Shown here one piece after another: positions 9,603 to 18,247 of a DNA stretch of 64,000 bases. Origin of the DNA: Buchananella sp. 14KM1171 (lineage in GTDB: Bacteria; Actinomycetota; Actinomycetes; Actinomycetales; Actinomycetaceae); contig NZ_CP159981.1 of assembly GCF_041380365.1 (NCBI RefSeq), positions 434,001 through 498,000 of the forward strand, given 5' to 3'. The position numbers and the translations under genes are program-made. Below the pieces are notes generated by a model, which saw nothing but the letters and a program-made list of their open reading frames with translations, ran no database searches and was not told the DNA's origin. Position 1 is the stretch's first letter; each line of letters begins with the position of its first letter.

Positions 9603-9797
9603 TCACTTGCCGAGCAGACGCTTGACGGCCTTCAGGTCGGCCTGGGCCACCGAGGTGTCAGCGGACAGGCGACGCGTACGGCGGGAGGACTTGTGCTCCA
9701 GCAGGTGGCGCTTGCCGGCCTGCTCGCGCATGATCTTGCCGCTGCCGGTCACGCGGAAGCGCTTCTTGGCACCGGAGTGCGTCTTCATCTTGGGCAT
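9603..9797 (-). CDS. rpmI: 50S ribosomal protein L35
   Basis: A 64-residue L35 ([18 protein letters not shown]...). It sits between infC and rplT in the standard order and has the usual length. Confidence 0.97.
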   Translation of the reverse strand: MPKMKTHSGAKKRFRVTGSGKIMREQAGKRHLLEHKSSRRTRRLSADTSVAQADLKAVKRLLGK

Positions 9798-9845
9798 TGT
9801 TTGTCCTTTACTTCCGGCCCCCAGGGAAACCCGGGCGGCTCATCT

Positions 9846-10445
9846 TCAGTCTTCGGTGGCGGCTGCCTGCTCGGCGGCCTGACGCTCCGCCTGCTCGCGC
9901 TCGCGCTTGCGGCGCTGCTCCGAGCGGGCGGACTGCTTCTTCTTCAGCGGCCCCAGCACCATGGTCATGTTGCGTCCGTCCTGACGCGGCATGGACTCCA
10001 CGGTGCCCAGCTCGGCCACGTCGGCCGCCAGGCGCTCCAGGAGGCGCACGCCGGCCTCGGGGCGGGACTGCTCGCGGCCACGGAACATGATCATGACCTT
10101 GACCTTGTCGCCCCCGGAGAGGAAGCGCTCAACGTGACCGCGCTTGGTCGCGTAGTCGTGGTCGTCGATCTTGAGGCGGAACCGAATCTCCTTCAGCACG
10201 GTGTTGGCCTGGTTGCGGCGCGCGTCGCGCTGCTTCATGGCCGTCTCGTACTTGAACTTGCCGTAGTCCATGAGCTTGGCTACGGGCGGCTTGGCGTCAG
10301 GCGCCACCTCCACCAGGTCCAGGTCAGCCTCCCTGGCCAGACGCAGGGCGTCCTCAACGCGGACAACGCCAACCTGCTCCCCTCCTGGGCCAACCAGCCG
10401 GACTTCGGGGACGCGGATCCGGTCGTTGATGCGTGGCTCGCTAAT
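9846..10445 (-). CDS. infC: Translation initiation factor IF-3 (rare ATT start)
   Basis: Binds the 30S subunit and proofreads initiator tRNA and start codon. The conserved start [15 protein letters not shown] aligns with actinobacterial IF-3. The codon there is ATT at 10443-10445, with AAGGAG 6 nt upstream at 10452-10457 (complement). An in-frame ATG lies far upstream (10616) but encodes nothing IF-3-like. ATT starts of infC are known from E. coli, where IF-3 represses its own translation by rejecting AUU; the same autocontrol is inferred here. The 199-residue protein has [22 protein letters not shown] and a charged C-terminal tail. Confidence 0.93.
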   Translation of the reverse strand: MSEPRINDRIRVPEVRLVGPGGEQVGVVRVEDALRLAREADLDLVEVAPDAKPPVAKLMDYGKFKYETAMKQRDARRNQANTVLKEIRFRLKIDDHDYATKRGHVERFLSGGDKVKVMIMFRGREQSRPEAGVRLLERLAADVAELGTVESMPRQDGRNMTMVLGPLKKKQSARSEQRRKREREQAERQAAEQAAATED

Positions 10446-10889
10446 GGGTAGCTCCTTAACTAGGTGGGGCGCCGCAGCAACGAGAAAAGCCCCCGTCGCA
10501 GGCGCGCACGGAGGCTTCCGCTGGTCATGGAACGGCCATGTCCAGCTTTCGACCCGGCCCCTGTTGCGTTTGGAACGACGGTTGGGACCCAGGTGGGAAT
10601 TAATCCGCTTGCGCACCGAAGCATTGCTGCCCGGTCGGTCTTGGCTAGTTTAGCAGAGGCGCCGCGGCGTTTCCGGCCGCGTTTTTGTGAGGCCACTTAC
10701 GCCGGCCGACGCTCCTCCCGCCGCCCCGATCTGGTTGGCCGACGCTCCTCCCGCCGCCCCGCGCCCCACGACCCGGCCGCACGTTGGCCGCGCGTTGACC
10801 GCTCGGTGGCCGGCGGTCCCAGGAAACGTCGTCCACGCCCATCTCCCAGAAGTGGGGGCGGGAAGGCGGCTAGGAGACTTGCCGGGCGG
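10446..10889. other. infC leader and spacer with a short tandem repeat
   Basis: This 444-bp stretch holds no gene. Reading leftward, a -10-like TAAACT (10648-10653, complement) would give an infC leader of roughly 190 nt that includes the hairpin at 10484-10517. Upstream of it, a GC-rich unit of about 24 bp beginning GGCCGACGCTCC occurs at 10704-10727 and again at 10737-10760. This unit resembles the recurrent GGCCGACGTTCC word discussed in the findings. Confidence 0.6.
10484..10517 (-). promoter_or_regulatory. Hairpin with T-run in the infC leader (possible attenuator)
   Basis: On the minus strand AAGCCTCCGT pairs with ACGGGGGCTT (10 bp with one G-U pair), followed by TTTTC. It lies about 40 nt before the infC ribosome-binding site and inside the presumed leader, as expected of a transcription attenuator. 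The T-run is short, so a translational role is also possible. Confidence 0.55.
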
Positions 10890-11765
10890 CTAGGCGGGCA
10901 GGGGGCGCAGCTCGATGGAGTCGGCGCCCTCGAGGGTGCGCACGCGGGCCAGCTCGGCCTGCACCCGCCCCAACGCGGCCTCGGCGGCCGCGCGGTCCAG
11001 CCCGGGGGAAAGGCGAACGCTGAGCACCACCTCGGTGCGCACGCCCGGGGCGATGGTGATGGCCTCCACGCCCTCGGTGCGGCCGGCCAGTCCCTCCAGC
11101 TGGGCGGCCAGGGCGCCGTCCTGCCAGATGGGTCGCCACGGGATCTGCGCCGTCAGGCAGATCACGGCGGAGCGGAACATGAGGGCGCGGTGCTCGCTGG
11201 CCGGGTCGATCAGCAGCAGGGAGTTGGCCTCCGCGATGGCGGCGGTGGCGGCCCGCACCGCCTTGACGGGCACGGGTCGGGCGGCCGGGTTCCACTGGCG
11301 CATCGTCTCCAGGCTGGAGAACACCGGGAAGGCGCGCCGGCCATCGCCCAGCTCGACCGTGACCTCGCTGGCGGAGAGGAAGGCGTCCTCGGTCGGGTCG
11401 CCGGTGGTGACGGACTCGTGTTCCACCACGGTGCCGTCCTCGTTGCGGCCCGGGTGCTCGTGCGGGATCACCGGCACCAGCACGCGCGTGGCCTCCACGG
11501 CCTCGAAGACGGCCAGCGGCCGGCCCGGGTCCAGCTGGTCCAGCTCCAGGGCGGCCCGCAGCTGCTCGGGGGCGTCCCCGTGATCGTTGGCGAACGGGTT
11601 GACCTGCCCGGAGCGGCGGGCCCAGATCTCCGCCTCGCGCCGGGCGGCTTCGCCGATGGCGGTCCGGACGGCGGTGCCGGCGGCCACGCCCGGATCGAGC
11701 GGGGCCGCCGCCATCGGGTTCGCGGCGACCGGGGCCGCCGTGGGGGCCGCCGTGGGGGTCACCAT
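10890..11765 (-). CDS. SseB family protein
   Basis: A 291-residue protein whose middle and C-terminal parts match the SseB N-terminal-domain family seen next to hisA in many actinobacteria ([17 protein letters not shown] near 75, [15 protein letters not shown] near 140). The molecular function is unknown. An Ala/Pro-rich start ([12 protein letters not shown]) precedes the domain. The ATG at 11765 overlaps the hisA stop by 7 nt, so the two are co-translated. No signal peptide or membrane segment is visible. Confidence 0.75.
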   Translation of the reverse strand: MVTPTAAPTAAPVAANPMAAAPLDPGVAAGTAVRTAIGEAARREAEIWARRSGQVNPFANDHGDAPEQLRAALELDQLDPGRPLAVFEAVEATRVLVPVIPHEHPGRNEDGTVVEHESVTTGDPTEDAFLSASEVTVELGDGRRAFPVFSSLETMRQWNPAARPVPVKAVRAATAAIAEANSLLLIDPASEHRALMFRSAVICLTAQIPWRPIWQDGALAAQLEGLAGRTEGVEAITIAPGVRTEVVLSVRLSPGLDRAAAEAALGRVQAELARVRTLEGADSIELRPLPA

Positions 11766-12484
11766 CCGGCTACCTCGAGGGCCTGCGGCAGCGTGAAGTT
11801 GCCGGCGTAGAGGGCCTTGCCCATGATGGCGCCCTCCACGCCCACGTCCACCAGCTCGCGCAGGGCGGCGATGTCCTCCAGGCTGGAGATGCCACCGGAG
11901 GCGATCACGGGGGCACTGGTGCGTTCGCACACCTGGCGCAGCAGCTCCAGGTTGGGGCCGCGCAGCGTGCCGTCCTTGGTCACGTCGGTGACCACGTAGC
12001 GGGAGCAGCCGGCCTCATCCAGGCGCGCCAGCACCTCCCACAGGTCCCCGCCCTCCTTGGTCCAGCCGCGGGCCGCCAGGGTGGTGCCGCGCACGTCCAG
12101 GCCCACGGCCACGCGGTCGCCGTACTGATCGATGACGCGGGCGGTCCACTCCGGGTCCTCCAGGGCGGCGGTGCCCAGGTTGACGCGGCGGGCGCCGGCG
12201 GCCAGGGCACGCTCCAGGGAGGCGTCGTCACGGATGCCGCCGGAAAGCTCCACGTTGATCCCGGTGTTGGCGACGATGTCTGAGAGCAGCTCGGCGTTGG
12301 AGCCGCGCCCGAAGGCCGCGTCCAGGTCCACCAGGTGGATCCAGCGCGCCCCCTGCGCAACGAACTTGGCTACCGCGTCGCGCGGGTCGCCGTAACCGGT
12401 CTCGCTGCCGGCCTCGCCCTGCACCAGGCGAACGGCCTGGCCGTCTACAACGTCAACAGCGGGAAGCAGCTCCAGGCGGCTCAT
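11759..12484 (-). CDS. hisA: Phosphoribosyl isomerase A (HisA/PriA)
   Basis: Isomerises ProFAR to PRFAR in histidine synthesis. The 241-residue TIM barrel begins [20 protein letters not shown] and has [10 protein letters not shown] and VIASGGISS. The stretch GSETGYGDP is typical of actinobacterial PriA, which often also does the TrpF reaction of tryptophan synthesis; that dual role is inferred, not shown. It overlaps the downstream SseB gene. hisH lies 183 bp upstream across a G-run-rich spacer. Confidence 0.93.
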   Translation of the reverse strand: MSRLELLPAVDVVDGQAVRLVQGEAGSETGYGDPRDAVAKFVAQGARWIHLVDLDAAFGRGSNAELLSDIVANTGINVELSGGIRDDASLERALAAGARRVNLGTAALEDPEWTARVIDQYGDRVAVGLDVRGTTLAARGWTKEGGDLWEVLARLDEAGCSRYVVTDVTKDGTLRGPNLELLRQVCERTSAPVIASGGISSLEDIAALRELVDVGVEGAIMGKALYAGNFTLPQALEVAGW

Positions 12485-12667
12485 GGGTTCTCCTTGGGTC
12501 TGGGGGCGGGTTTCAGAAGGACGGTTTACGGGAAGGGCGGGTTTCGGACGGGCGGGGCGGGGCGGGCGGGGCGGGCGGGCCTTGACGCGCTGACCGCGCT
12601 GACCGGGCGGTCCGGCCCCGGCGGGCGGGCGGCGCAGGTTCGTTCGGCTTGCCGGCCCGCCGGAGGG

Positions 12668-13306
12668 TCAGAGCGTGTCGATCCAGTTGCGCAGCAGCTG
12701 GGCACCGGCGTCCCCGGACTTCTCCGGGTGGAACTGGGTGGCGCTGAGGGCGCCGTTCTCTACGGCTGCCAGGAAGTCCTCGCCGTGGTGGGCCCAGGTG
12801 GCAAGCGGCAGGCGCGTGGGGCCCTGGGTGAGGTGCTGGGCGGGGTCGGTCTTGGCCGCGTAGGAGTGCACGAAGTAGAACAGCTGGTCCTCCAGCCCGG
12901 CGAAAAGGGTGGAGCCTGCGGGCGGGCGCACCGGGGACCAGCCCATGTGCGGCACCACGGGCGCGTCCAGGCGCTCCACCTTGCCGGGCCACTGCCCGAG
13001 CCCGGTGGGCAGCTCGTCCCCGGCCTTCTCGGTGGAGGACTCGAACATGACCTGCATGCCAACGCAGATGCCGAGCACGGGGCGCCCGCCGGCCAGGCGG
13101 CGCTCGATCAGGCGCGGCCCGTCCACCTGGCGCAGGGAGTCCATGACGGCGGCGAAGGCGCCCACTCCGGGCACCACGAGTCCATCGGCCTCGGCCACGG
13201 CGTGCGGGTCGCTAGTCAGCTCCACCGACACACCGCACCGCTCCAGCGCCCGGCAGGCCGAGCGCACGTTTCCTGAGCCATAGGACAGCACTACGACGTT
13301 CTTCAC
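12668..13306 (-). CDS. hisH: Imidazole glycerol phosphate synthase glutaminase subunit
   Basis: A class I glutamine amidotransferase that supplies ammonia to HisF. The 212-residue protein has [12 protein letters not shown] at the start, the PGVGAF loop, nucleophile motif [13 protein letters not shown] and the C-terminal His/Glu motif [12 protein letters not shown] at 13306 is chosen because AAGGTGG lies about 7 nt upstream and homology begins here. The partner hisF is not in the window. Confidence 0.93.
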   Translation of the reverse strand: MKNVVVLSYGSGNVRSACRALERCGVSVELTSDPHAVAEADGLVVPGVGAFAAVMDSLRQVDGPRLIERRLAGGRPVLGICVGMQVMFESSTEKAGDELPTGLGQWPGKVERLDAPVVPHMGWSPVRPPAGSTLFAGLEDQLFYFVHSYAAKTDPAQHLTQGPTRLPLATWAHHGEDFLAAVENGALSATQFHPEKSGDAGAQLLRNWIDTL

Positions 13307-13592
13307 GCAGGCCACCTTAATACGCCCGCGCGCGAGTGCCTCGCCCCGTCCCATCCGGTGCGCGCCCGCGCGGCCACCGTCGCTATTGGCACAGCGCCGA
13401 TAGCCCACCTCGATGCAATCTTGCCCACAGGCAAAAGGGCGGGCCTGCGGCCCGGAAAGCGATAGGAGTACAGTAAATCAGCACTGTGCGCCTTGCCTGC
13501 CGATCAGTCTTAGGGGAGACCAGACGGTGGGGCGGTGCCGGCGCCCGCCGGGCGCTGCACTGCGGCCATCTGCATTTCTTAAAGGAGTTTCA

Positions 13593-14387
13593 ATGGCTAT
13601 CCGCCCCCTGCCGCTGTCTGCGGCAGTCACTTCCGCCCTGGCTTTCTTGTTCCAGCTGGTGGCCTCTGCCGACTACATGACGTTCTTCGACGTGATCTCT
13701 TACTCGTTCACGATGCTCGTGCCGGCCGCGTTGATCTGCGTGGCCCTGTTCAAGGACGGCCGCTGGATGCCTGCCGCCCTGGCTGCCACGTTCGTCGGTT
13801 CGGGTTCTGTGGCCTGGCGTTTGTTCGACTACGTCACCGGCGTCAACTCCGGGGCTGAGGGCTACGGCCTGCGCGTGGTCATCATGCTGCTGACGCTTTC
13901 TGCGCTGATCCTGGTGGTTATCGAGGCCGCTCAGCTGGGTTACCTGAAGCTGGAGAACCACCCGGTGCGCAAGGCCGACGGTTCCGTTCCCGTCATGGTC
14001 AACCCCGCCCTGACCCAGCAGGCCGCTCAGCAGGCCGCCCAGCAGCCCGCCCCGGCGGCCCCGGCCGCCCCGGCCGCGTTCCAGGCCGGCGCCGCCCAGG
14101 CGCAGGGCGCCTTCCAGCCGGACGCTGCCCAGCAGGCCGCGCCGTCCCCCTTCGCGGTGGGAGCTGAGCAGGCCGGTGCGCAGGGCGTGCCCGCCCCCGC
14201 CGAGCAGTCCGTTGCCGCCGAGCAGATGGCCCAGCAGGCCGCCTCGGCGCACGACGCTGCCGCACCCGCCGCTCAGGCCGCTGCGGCCGCCCCGGTTGCC
14301 GGCTGGTACGCCGACCCCGCCAACGCCGCCCAGCTGCGCTACTGGGACGGCACTGCCTGGACCGGGCAGACCCAGCCGCGCGCCTAG
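13593..14387 (+). CDS. DUF2510 membrane protein with Ala/Gln-rich linker
   Basis: A 264-residue protein with three to four hydrophobic segments in the first ~115 residues (AVTSALAFLFQLVAS; MLVPAALICVALF; VVIMLLTLSALILVVIEAA). A long Ala/Gln/Pro linker (about 135-235) follows, then a C-terminal DUF2510 motif (AGWYADP...LRYWDGTAWTGQ). DUF2510 is common in actinobacterial membrane proteins; its role is unknown. The start at 13593 has AAAGGAG 7 nt upstream. It sits opposite to, and inside, the histidine cluster, and ends at a strong hairpin. Confidence 0.75.
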   Translation: MAIRPLPLSAAVTSALAFLFQLVASADYMTFFDVISYSFTMLVPAALICVALFKDGRWMPAALAATFVGSGSVAWRLFDYVTGVNSGAEGYGLRVVIMLLTLSALILVVIEAAQLGYLKLENHPVRKADGSVPVMVNPALTQQAAQQAAQQPAPAAPAAPAAFQAGAAQAQGAFQPDAAQQAAPSPFAVGAEQAGAQGVPAPAEQSVAAEQMAQQAASAHDAAAPAAQAAAAAPVAGWYADPANAAQLRYWDGTAWTGQTQPRA

Positions 14388-14404
14388 TCCGGCCGCACCC
14401 GGCG

Positions 14405-14454
14405 AACAGACCGGTGGGGTGGGAGCCCTTCAGCTCCCACCCCACCGGTCTGTT
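14405..14454. terminator. Long perfect hairpin, likely bidirectional terminator
   Basis: Two 22-nt arms, 14405-14426 and 14433-14454, are perfectly complementary around a 6-nt loop. The hairpin separates the convergent DUF2510 gene and the hisC-hisB unit. The T-run is weak on both sides. Confidence 0.8.
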
Positions 14455-14497
14455 TTGAGTCACCTAGCCCGACCCGATTCGGGGCGGGCGGCCTGGC

Positions 14498-15310
14498 TCA
14501 GGTGGACTTGGGTCCCCGGCGCCCGCCCTTAAAGCCCCAGCGACGAAAACGCGTTGCGCTATCGGAGGCGGCCACCTCCGCCACGCGCTTGACCCCCAGC
14601 AGCAGGTCCTCCACCAGCGGGTCGGCCTGGGCCAGCACCAGCCCGGCGGGGATCTCCTGGCTCTCCTCGCCCTTGACGTAGCGGCGGGCGCTGATGTGCC
14701 CGGAGATGCCGGCGTCGATGCCCACGTCGGTGGCCAGCTCGCTGACCAGGGCGATCACCCCGTCCCGAGACAGGGCCGCCAGCAGGGTCGCCGCCTTCTC
14801 CAGCACCGGGGAGGAGCCGGGCATGTTGCCGGTGCCCAGGAGCTCGGCCACGTCCCAGTCGTCGGAGCCGACCACCTCCAGCTCCACCGCCGCGATGGCG
14901 CCGGTGCTCGTCTCCACCACCGCCATCTCCACGCCCTCCAGGCCCAGCATCATCTGCAGCGGCGTGCCCTTGGCGAACGGGGTCATGATCACCCCCACGG
15001 CCAGGCGCGCGGCGGGCGCCACCCCGGCCGGGGCGTCCAGGCCCTCTGCGGGCAGGAAATCGGGGATGCTCGGCTCGTCCAGCAGGGCGTCGGCGGCAAC
15101 GTCGTCCCCCACCCGCCCAGTCAGGGCGTCAAGCCCGCCACCCGCGCCGGCGGCGTCGTCCCCAACACGGCCGGCGCCAGCGCGGTCGGCGCCAGCACGG
15201 TCGGCCGGCCCGGCGGCGTCGTCCAGTCCACCCAGTTCTGCCAGGTCCTCACCGGACAGGCCGGAGGAGGCCATGAGGCGGGAGAACTCGTCGTCCAGGT
15301 CGCGTTCCAT
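14498..15310 (-). CDS. Unknown protein translationally coupled to hisB
   Basis: I do not recognise this 270-residue protein. An acidic start and an Ala/Gly/Asp-rich, probably disordered segment (about 35-90) precede a globular region (about 100-255) with VGVIMTPFAKGTPLQMMLGLEG and LELEVVGSDDW-like stretches. The C terminus is very basic (RFRRWGFKGGRRGPKST). No signal peptide or membrane segment is evident. Its ATG shares the A of the hisB TGA stop (TGATG at 15308-15312), so it is made with HisB and HisC. A link to histidine metabolism is inferred from this coupling only. Confidence 0.6.
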   Translation of the reverse strand: MERDLDDEFSRLMASSGLSGEDLAELGGLDDAAGPADRAGADRAGAGRVGDDAAGAGGGLDALTGRVGDDVAADALLDEPSIPDFLPAEGLDAPAGVAPAARLAVGVIMTPFAKGTPLQMMLGLEGVEMAVVETSTGAIAAVELEVVGSDDWDVAELLGTGNMPGSSPVLEKAATLLAALSRDGVIALVSELATDVGIDAGISGHISARRYVKGEESQEIPAGLVLAQADPLVEDLLLGVKRVAEVAASDSATRFRRWGFKGGRRGPKST

Positions 15311-15909
15311 CAGAGGGCGCCCTTGGTGGAGGGGATGCCGTCCACGCGCGGGTCCAGCGCCACCGCGGCGCGCAGCGCGCGGGCCAGCGCCTTGAACTCG
15401 GCCTCCACGATGTGGTGCGGGTCGCGGCCGGCCAGGACCCGCACGTGCAGGCAGATGCCCGCGTGCAGGGCCAGGGACTCCAGCACGTGCCCGGTCAGGG
15501 AGCCGGTGTAGTGCCCGCCGATGCGATGGAAGGCCAGCGCCTCCGGTTCGCCGGTGTGCACGCAGTAGGGGCGGCCGGAGACGTCCACCACGGCCTGCGC
15601 CAGCGCCTCGTCCAGCGGCACCAGGGCGTCACCGAAGCGGGCGATGCCGCGCTTGTCGTCCAGCGCCACCTTCAGGGCCTCGCCCAGGCAGATCGCCACG
15701 TCCTCCACGGTGTGGTGGGCGTCGATGTGGGTGTCGCCGTGGGCCTGGACCTTCAGGTCGATCAGGGAGTGCTTGGACAGGGCCGTGAGCATGTGGTCGT
15801 AGAACGGCACGGTGGTTGAGATCTCGTTGGCGCCGGTCCCGTCCAGGTTCATCTCCACCCGGACGGTGGACTCGCTGGTGACGCGCTCGATTACGGCGGT
15901 GCGGCTCAT
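15310..15909 (-). CDS. hisB: Imidazoleglycerol-phosphate dehydratase
   Basis: Dehydrates IGP to imidazole acetol phosphate. The 199-residue monofunctional enzyme has the two metal-binding His clusters ([25 protein letters not shown] and [12 protein letters not shown] near the end). The start at 15909 overlaps the hisC stop by 4 nt (ATGA). The gene is flanked by hisC upstream and the coupled unknown gene downstream. Confidence 0.96.
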   Translation of the reverse strand: MSRTAVIERVTSESTVRVEMNLDGTGANEISTTVPFYDHMLTALSKHSLIDLKVQAHGDTHIDAHHTVEDVAICLGEALKVALDDKRGIARFGDALVPLDEALAQAVVDVSGRPYCVHTGEPEALAFHRIGGHYTGSLTGHVLESLALHAGICLHVRVLAGRDPHHIVEAEFKALARALRAAVALDPRVDGIPSTKGAL

Positions 15910-17024
15910 GCGCAAATCTCCTTCAGTGCGGTGCGGAAGGCTTCCATTTCGCCGGGGGTGCCCACGCTGACGCGCAGGTATCCGGCGGGGCCCACCTCTC
16001 GAATGATTATTCCCCGCTCCAGCAGGGCGTTCCACACGAAGTGGCGGTCCTCGAAGGGGCCGAACAGAACAAAGTTGGCGTCGCTGTCCAGCGCGGTCAA
16101 GGCCATCTCGCCGCGCAGCCACTCCACCAGGGCGTCGCGCTCGGCGCGCAGGGAGGCCACCTGGGCCATCAGCTCGTCCTGGTGCTCCAGGGCGCCCAGG
16201 GCGGCCGCCTGGGTGACGGCGGAGAGGTGGTAGGGCAGGCGCACCACGGTCAGGGCGTCCACGATCTCCTGGGAGGCGCCGCAGTAGCCCAGGCGCAGGC
16301 CGGCGGCCCCGAAGGCCTTGGACATGGTGCGGGTGACCACCAGGTGCGGGTTGTCAGCCAGCAGGGTCAGGGCGCTGTCCACGCCCTCGCGGCGAAACTC
16401 CCCGTAGGCCTCGTCGATCACGACCACAGTGGCGGTGGGCTCGCCGCCCGGCCCGACCGGCCCAGAGGTGCGGGTCAGCTCCAGCAGTGCCTTGGTGGTG
16501 GAAAGGGGCAGGGCGGTGCCGGTGGGGTTGTTCGGGGAGGCCAGCACCAGCAGGGCGGGGCGGTGGCGCTCCAGCAGCTGCGCGGCGGCCGCCACGTCCA
16601 CGCCGTAGTCCGCCCCGCGCGGGGCGGCCACGAACTCGGTGTGGGTGTCTCGCGCGTACTCCGGGTACATGGAATAGGACGGGGTGAAGGTGAGCGCGCA
16701 GCGCCCCGGCCCGCCGAAGGCCAGGAACAGGTGAGTCATCACCTCGTTGGAGCCGTTGGCTGCCCACACCTGCATGGGCGGCAGGCTCACGCCGGACTCG
16801 CGCGCCAGGTAGGCGGCCAGCGCGGTGCGCAGCTCCACGAAGTCGCGGTCCGGGTAGCGGTTTAGCCGCACCGCCGCCTGCGCCACGCGCGCCGCGATGG
16901 TCTCAACCACCCGCTGCGAGAGCGGGTAGGGGTTCTCGTTGACGTTCAGCACCACGGGCACGTCCGGGTGCGGGGCGCCGTAGGGGGCAACGCCAATCAA
17001 TTCGGGGCGCAGAGGGAGGTTCAC
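15906..17024 (-). CDS. hisC: Histidinol-phosphate aminotransferase
   Basis: A PLP-dependent fold type I aminotransferase, 372 aa. Motifs include [31 protein letters not shown] and the PLP-lysine region [20 protein letters not shown] at 17024 lacks a ribosome-binding site; TAGACT lies 6 nt upstream, as in a leaderless transcript. It heads hisC-hisB-unknown and is divergent from the mupG-like gene 37 bp away. Confidence 0.95.
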   Translation of the reverse strand: MNLPLRPELIGVAPYGAPHPDVPVVLNVNENPYPLSQRVVETIAARVAQAAVRLNRYPDRDFVELRTALAAYLARESGVSLPPMQVWAANGSNEVMTHLFLAFGGPGRCALTFTPSYSMYPEYARDTHTEFVAAPRGADYGVDVAAAAQLLERHRPALLVLASPNNPTGTALPLSTTKALLELTRTSGPVGPGGEPTATVVVIDEAYGEFRREGVDSALTLLADNPHLVVTRTMSKAFGAAGLRLGYCGASQEIVDALTVVRLPYHLSAVTQAAALGALEHQDELMAQVASLRAERDALVEWLRGEMALTALDSDANFVLFGPFEDRHFVWNALLERGIIIREVGPAGYLRVSVGTPGEMEAFRTALKEICA

Positions 17025-17030
17025 GCGCCC

Positions 17031-17055
17031 AGTCTATGGGCCGGTGCGCTAATTT
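17031..17055. promoter_or_regulatory. Divergent leaderless -10 boxes for hisC and the mupG-like gene
   Basis: TAGACT (17031-17036, complement) lies 6 nt before the hisC GTG. TAATTT (17050-17055, plus) lies 6 nt before the mupG-like ATG. Neither gene has a Shine-Dalgarno sequence, so transcripts probably begin at the start codons. Confidence 0.6.
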
Positions 17056-17061
17056 GAATCT

Positions 17062-18120
17062 ATGGCTCAAGGCTTGACTCTGCCCCCGTTGTTTTACTCC
17101 GCCTACATCTCTTCCTTCGCCGAGTACCGCGACGCGCTCAGGGAGCGAATCCGCCCCGGGGACTGGGTGTTCATCTGCCTGCACATGGGCGAGGAGGCGG
17201 AGCAGCCTGGCTACCGCGAGCGCGTGCAGGAGGTTTGCGCCGAGTTGCATTCGTGGGGCGCGCGCATCATGGCCGACGTCGCCGGCCGCACCCTGGAGTA
17301 CTACGGTTGCTCGTCGCTGATCGAGCTGGTCACCGAGCTGGGCATCGAGAGCGCCCGCGTGGACTACGGGGTGAGCCGCGAGGAGATGGTGGAGCTGGCC
17401 GAGCACTGCATCTTGGCGGTGAACGCGGCGTTCGTGGCTGAGGAGCACCGCCCGCTGCTGCGATCGGAGTTCCTCTCCACCCACAACTATTACCCGCTGG
17501 CGGGCAGCGGCGTGAGCGCGCAGTTCCTGTTGCCGCCCACCCGGATCCTGCACGACTGCGGCGTGGAGGTCTACGCCTTCATCCCGGGCGATTCGCGCCT
17601 GCGCCACCCCGTCGGGGAGGGCCTGCCCACCGTGGAGTCGCACCGCGCCCTGCCCCCTTACGTGGGCTACGTGGAGCTGGCCACGGTGTGCGAGCAGGAC
17701 GCCGTGTTCGTGGGCGATCCGTGGCTGAGCGACGAGCAGGTCGGCCTGATTGAGCAGGCGCGCTCCACCGGCGTGCTGCCCGTGCCCGCCCACCTGTACG
17801 CGGAGGGCAGTCAGTGGTACGACGTTCCGCTCACCCTGCGGTTGGATTCGCCGCAGTCCGTTTTCCGCGTGGTGGAGTCGCGCGAGTACGCGACCAAGGG
17901 GGACGACGTTGCCCAGTTGCGCCCCTGGGCCCGCCCGGCCGGCACGATCACCGTCCACAACGAGAACTACCCGCGCTACACGGGCGAGGTGCAGGTGGCC
18001 CGCCAGGATCTGCCGGCCGACCCGCGCGTGAACGTGATCGGGCACGTGCTGCCGGAGTACCGCGAGCTGCTGCGCCTGCTGCAGCCGGGCTGGCAGGTGC
18101 GCCTGGTGAAGGTGGGCTGA
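17062..18120 (+). CDS. MupG-like 6-phospho-N-acetylmuramidase (DUF871 family)
   Basis: A 352-residue cytoplasmic protein, the family's usual size. The N-terminal ~240 residues look like the DUF871 TIM barrel (ISSFAEYRDAL; DVAGRTLEYYG; RVDYGVS; THNYYP). The C-terminal cyclophilin-like part has the hallmark ITVHNENYPRYTGEVQV followed by DPRVNVIGHV. In Staphylococcus, MupG cleaves MurNAc-6-phosphate-GlcNAc in peptidoglycan recycling. Here no PTS, murQ or murR neighbour is visible, so the pathway is inferred from family alone. It is a lone gene between hisC and hisD. The start at 17062 has no ribosome-binding site but fits a leaderless transcript. Confidence 0.75.
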   Translation: MAQGLTLPPLFYSAYISSFAEYRDALRERIRPGDWVFICLHMGEEAEQPGYRERVQEVCAELHSWGARIMADVAGRTLEYYGCSSLIELVTELGIESARVDYGVSREEMVELAEHCILAVNAAFVAEEHRPLLRSEFLSTHNYYPLAGSGVSAQFLLPPTRILHDCGVEVYAFIPGDSRLRHPVGEGLPTVESHRALPPYVGYVELATVCEQDAVFVGDPWLSDEQVGLIEQARSTGVLPVPAHLYAEGSQWYDVPLTLRLDSPQSVFRVVESREYATKGDDVAQLRPWARPAGTITVHNENYPRYTGEVQVARQDLPADPRVNVIGHVLPEYRELLRLLQPGWQVRLVKVG

Positions 18121-18151
18121 GCCGGGGGCCGCGCCTGCTACGGGCCGCGCG

Positions 18152-18247
18152 CCCCGGGCCGACTAAGCCCTACTGGCCGTCCGCTCCCCGGGCCGACTAA
18201 GCCCTACTGGCCGTCCGCTCCCCGGGCCGCCTCAGCCCTACTGGCCG
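18152..18247. repeat. 34-bp tandem repeat over the hisD 3' end
   Basis: Units at 18152-18185 and 18186-18219 are identical; a third, partial and slightly diverged copy (18220-18247) includes the last codons and TAG of hisD. The end of hisD therefore seems to have been copied outward, probably by replication slippage. Confidence 0.85.

Noticed and set aside
10446-10616. Upstream ATG extension of infC
   Set aside because: The added residues are not IF-3-like and include the leader hairpin; ATT with a perfect ribosome-binding site fits the family.
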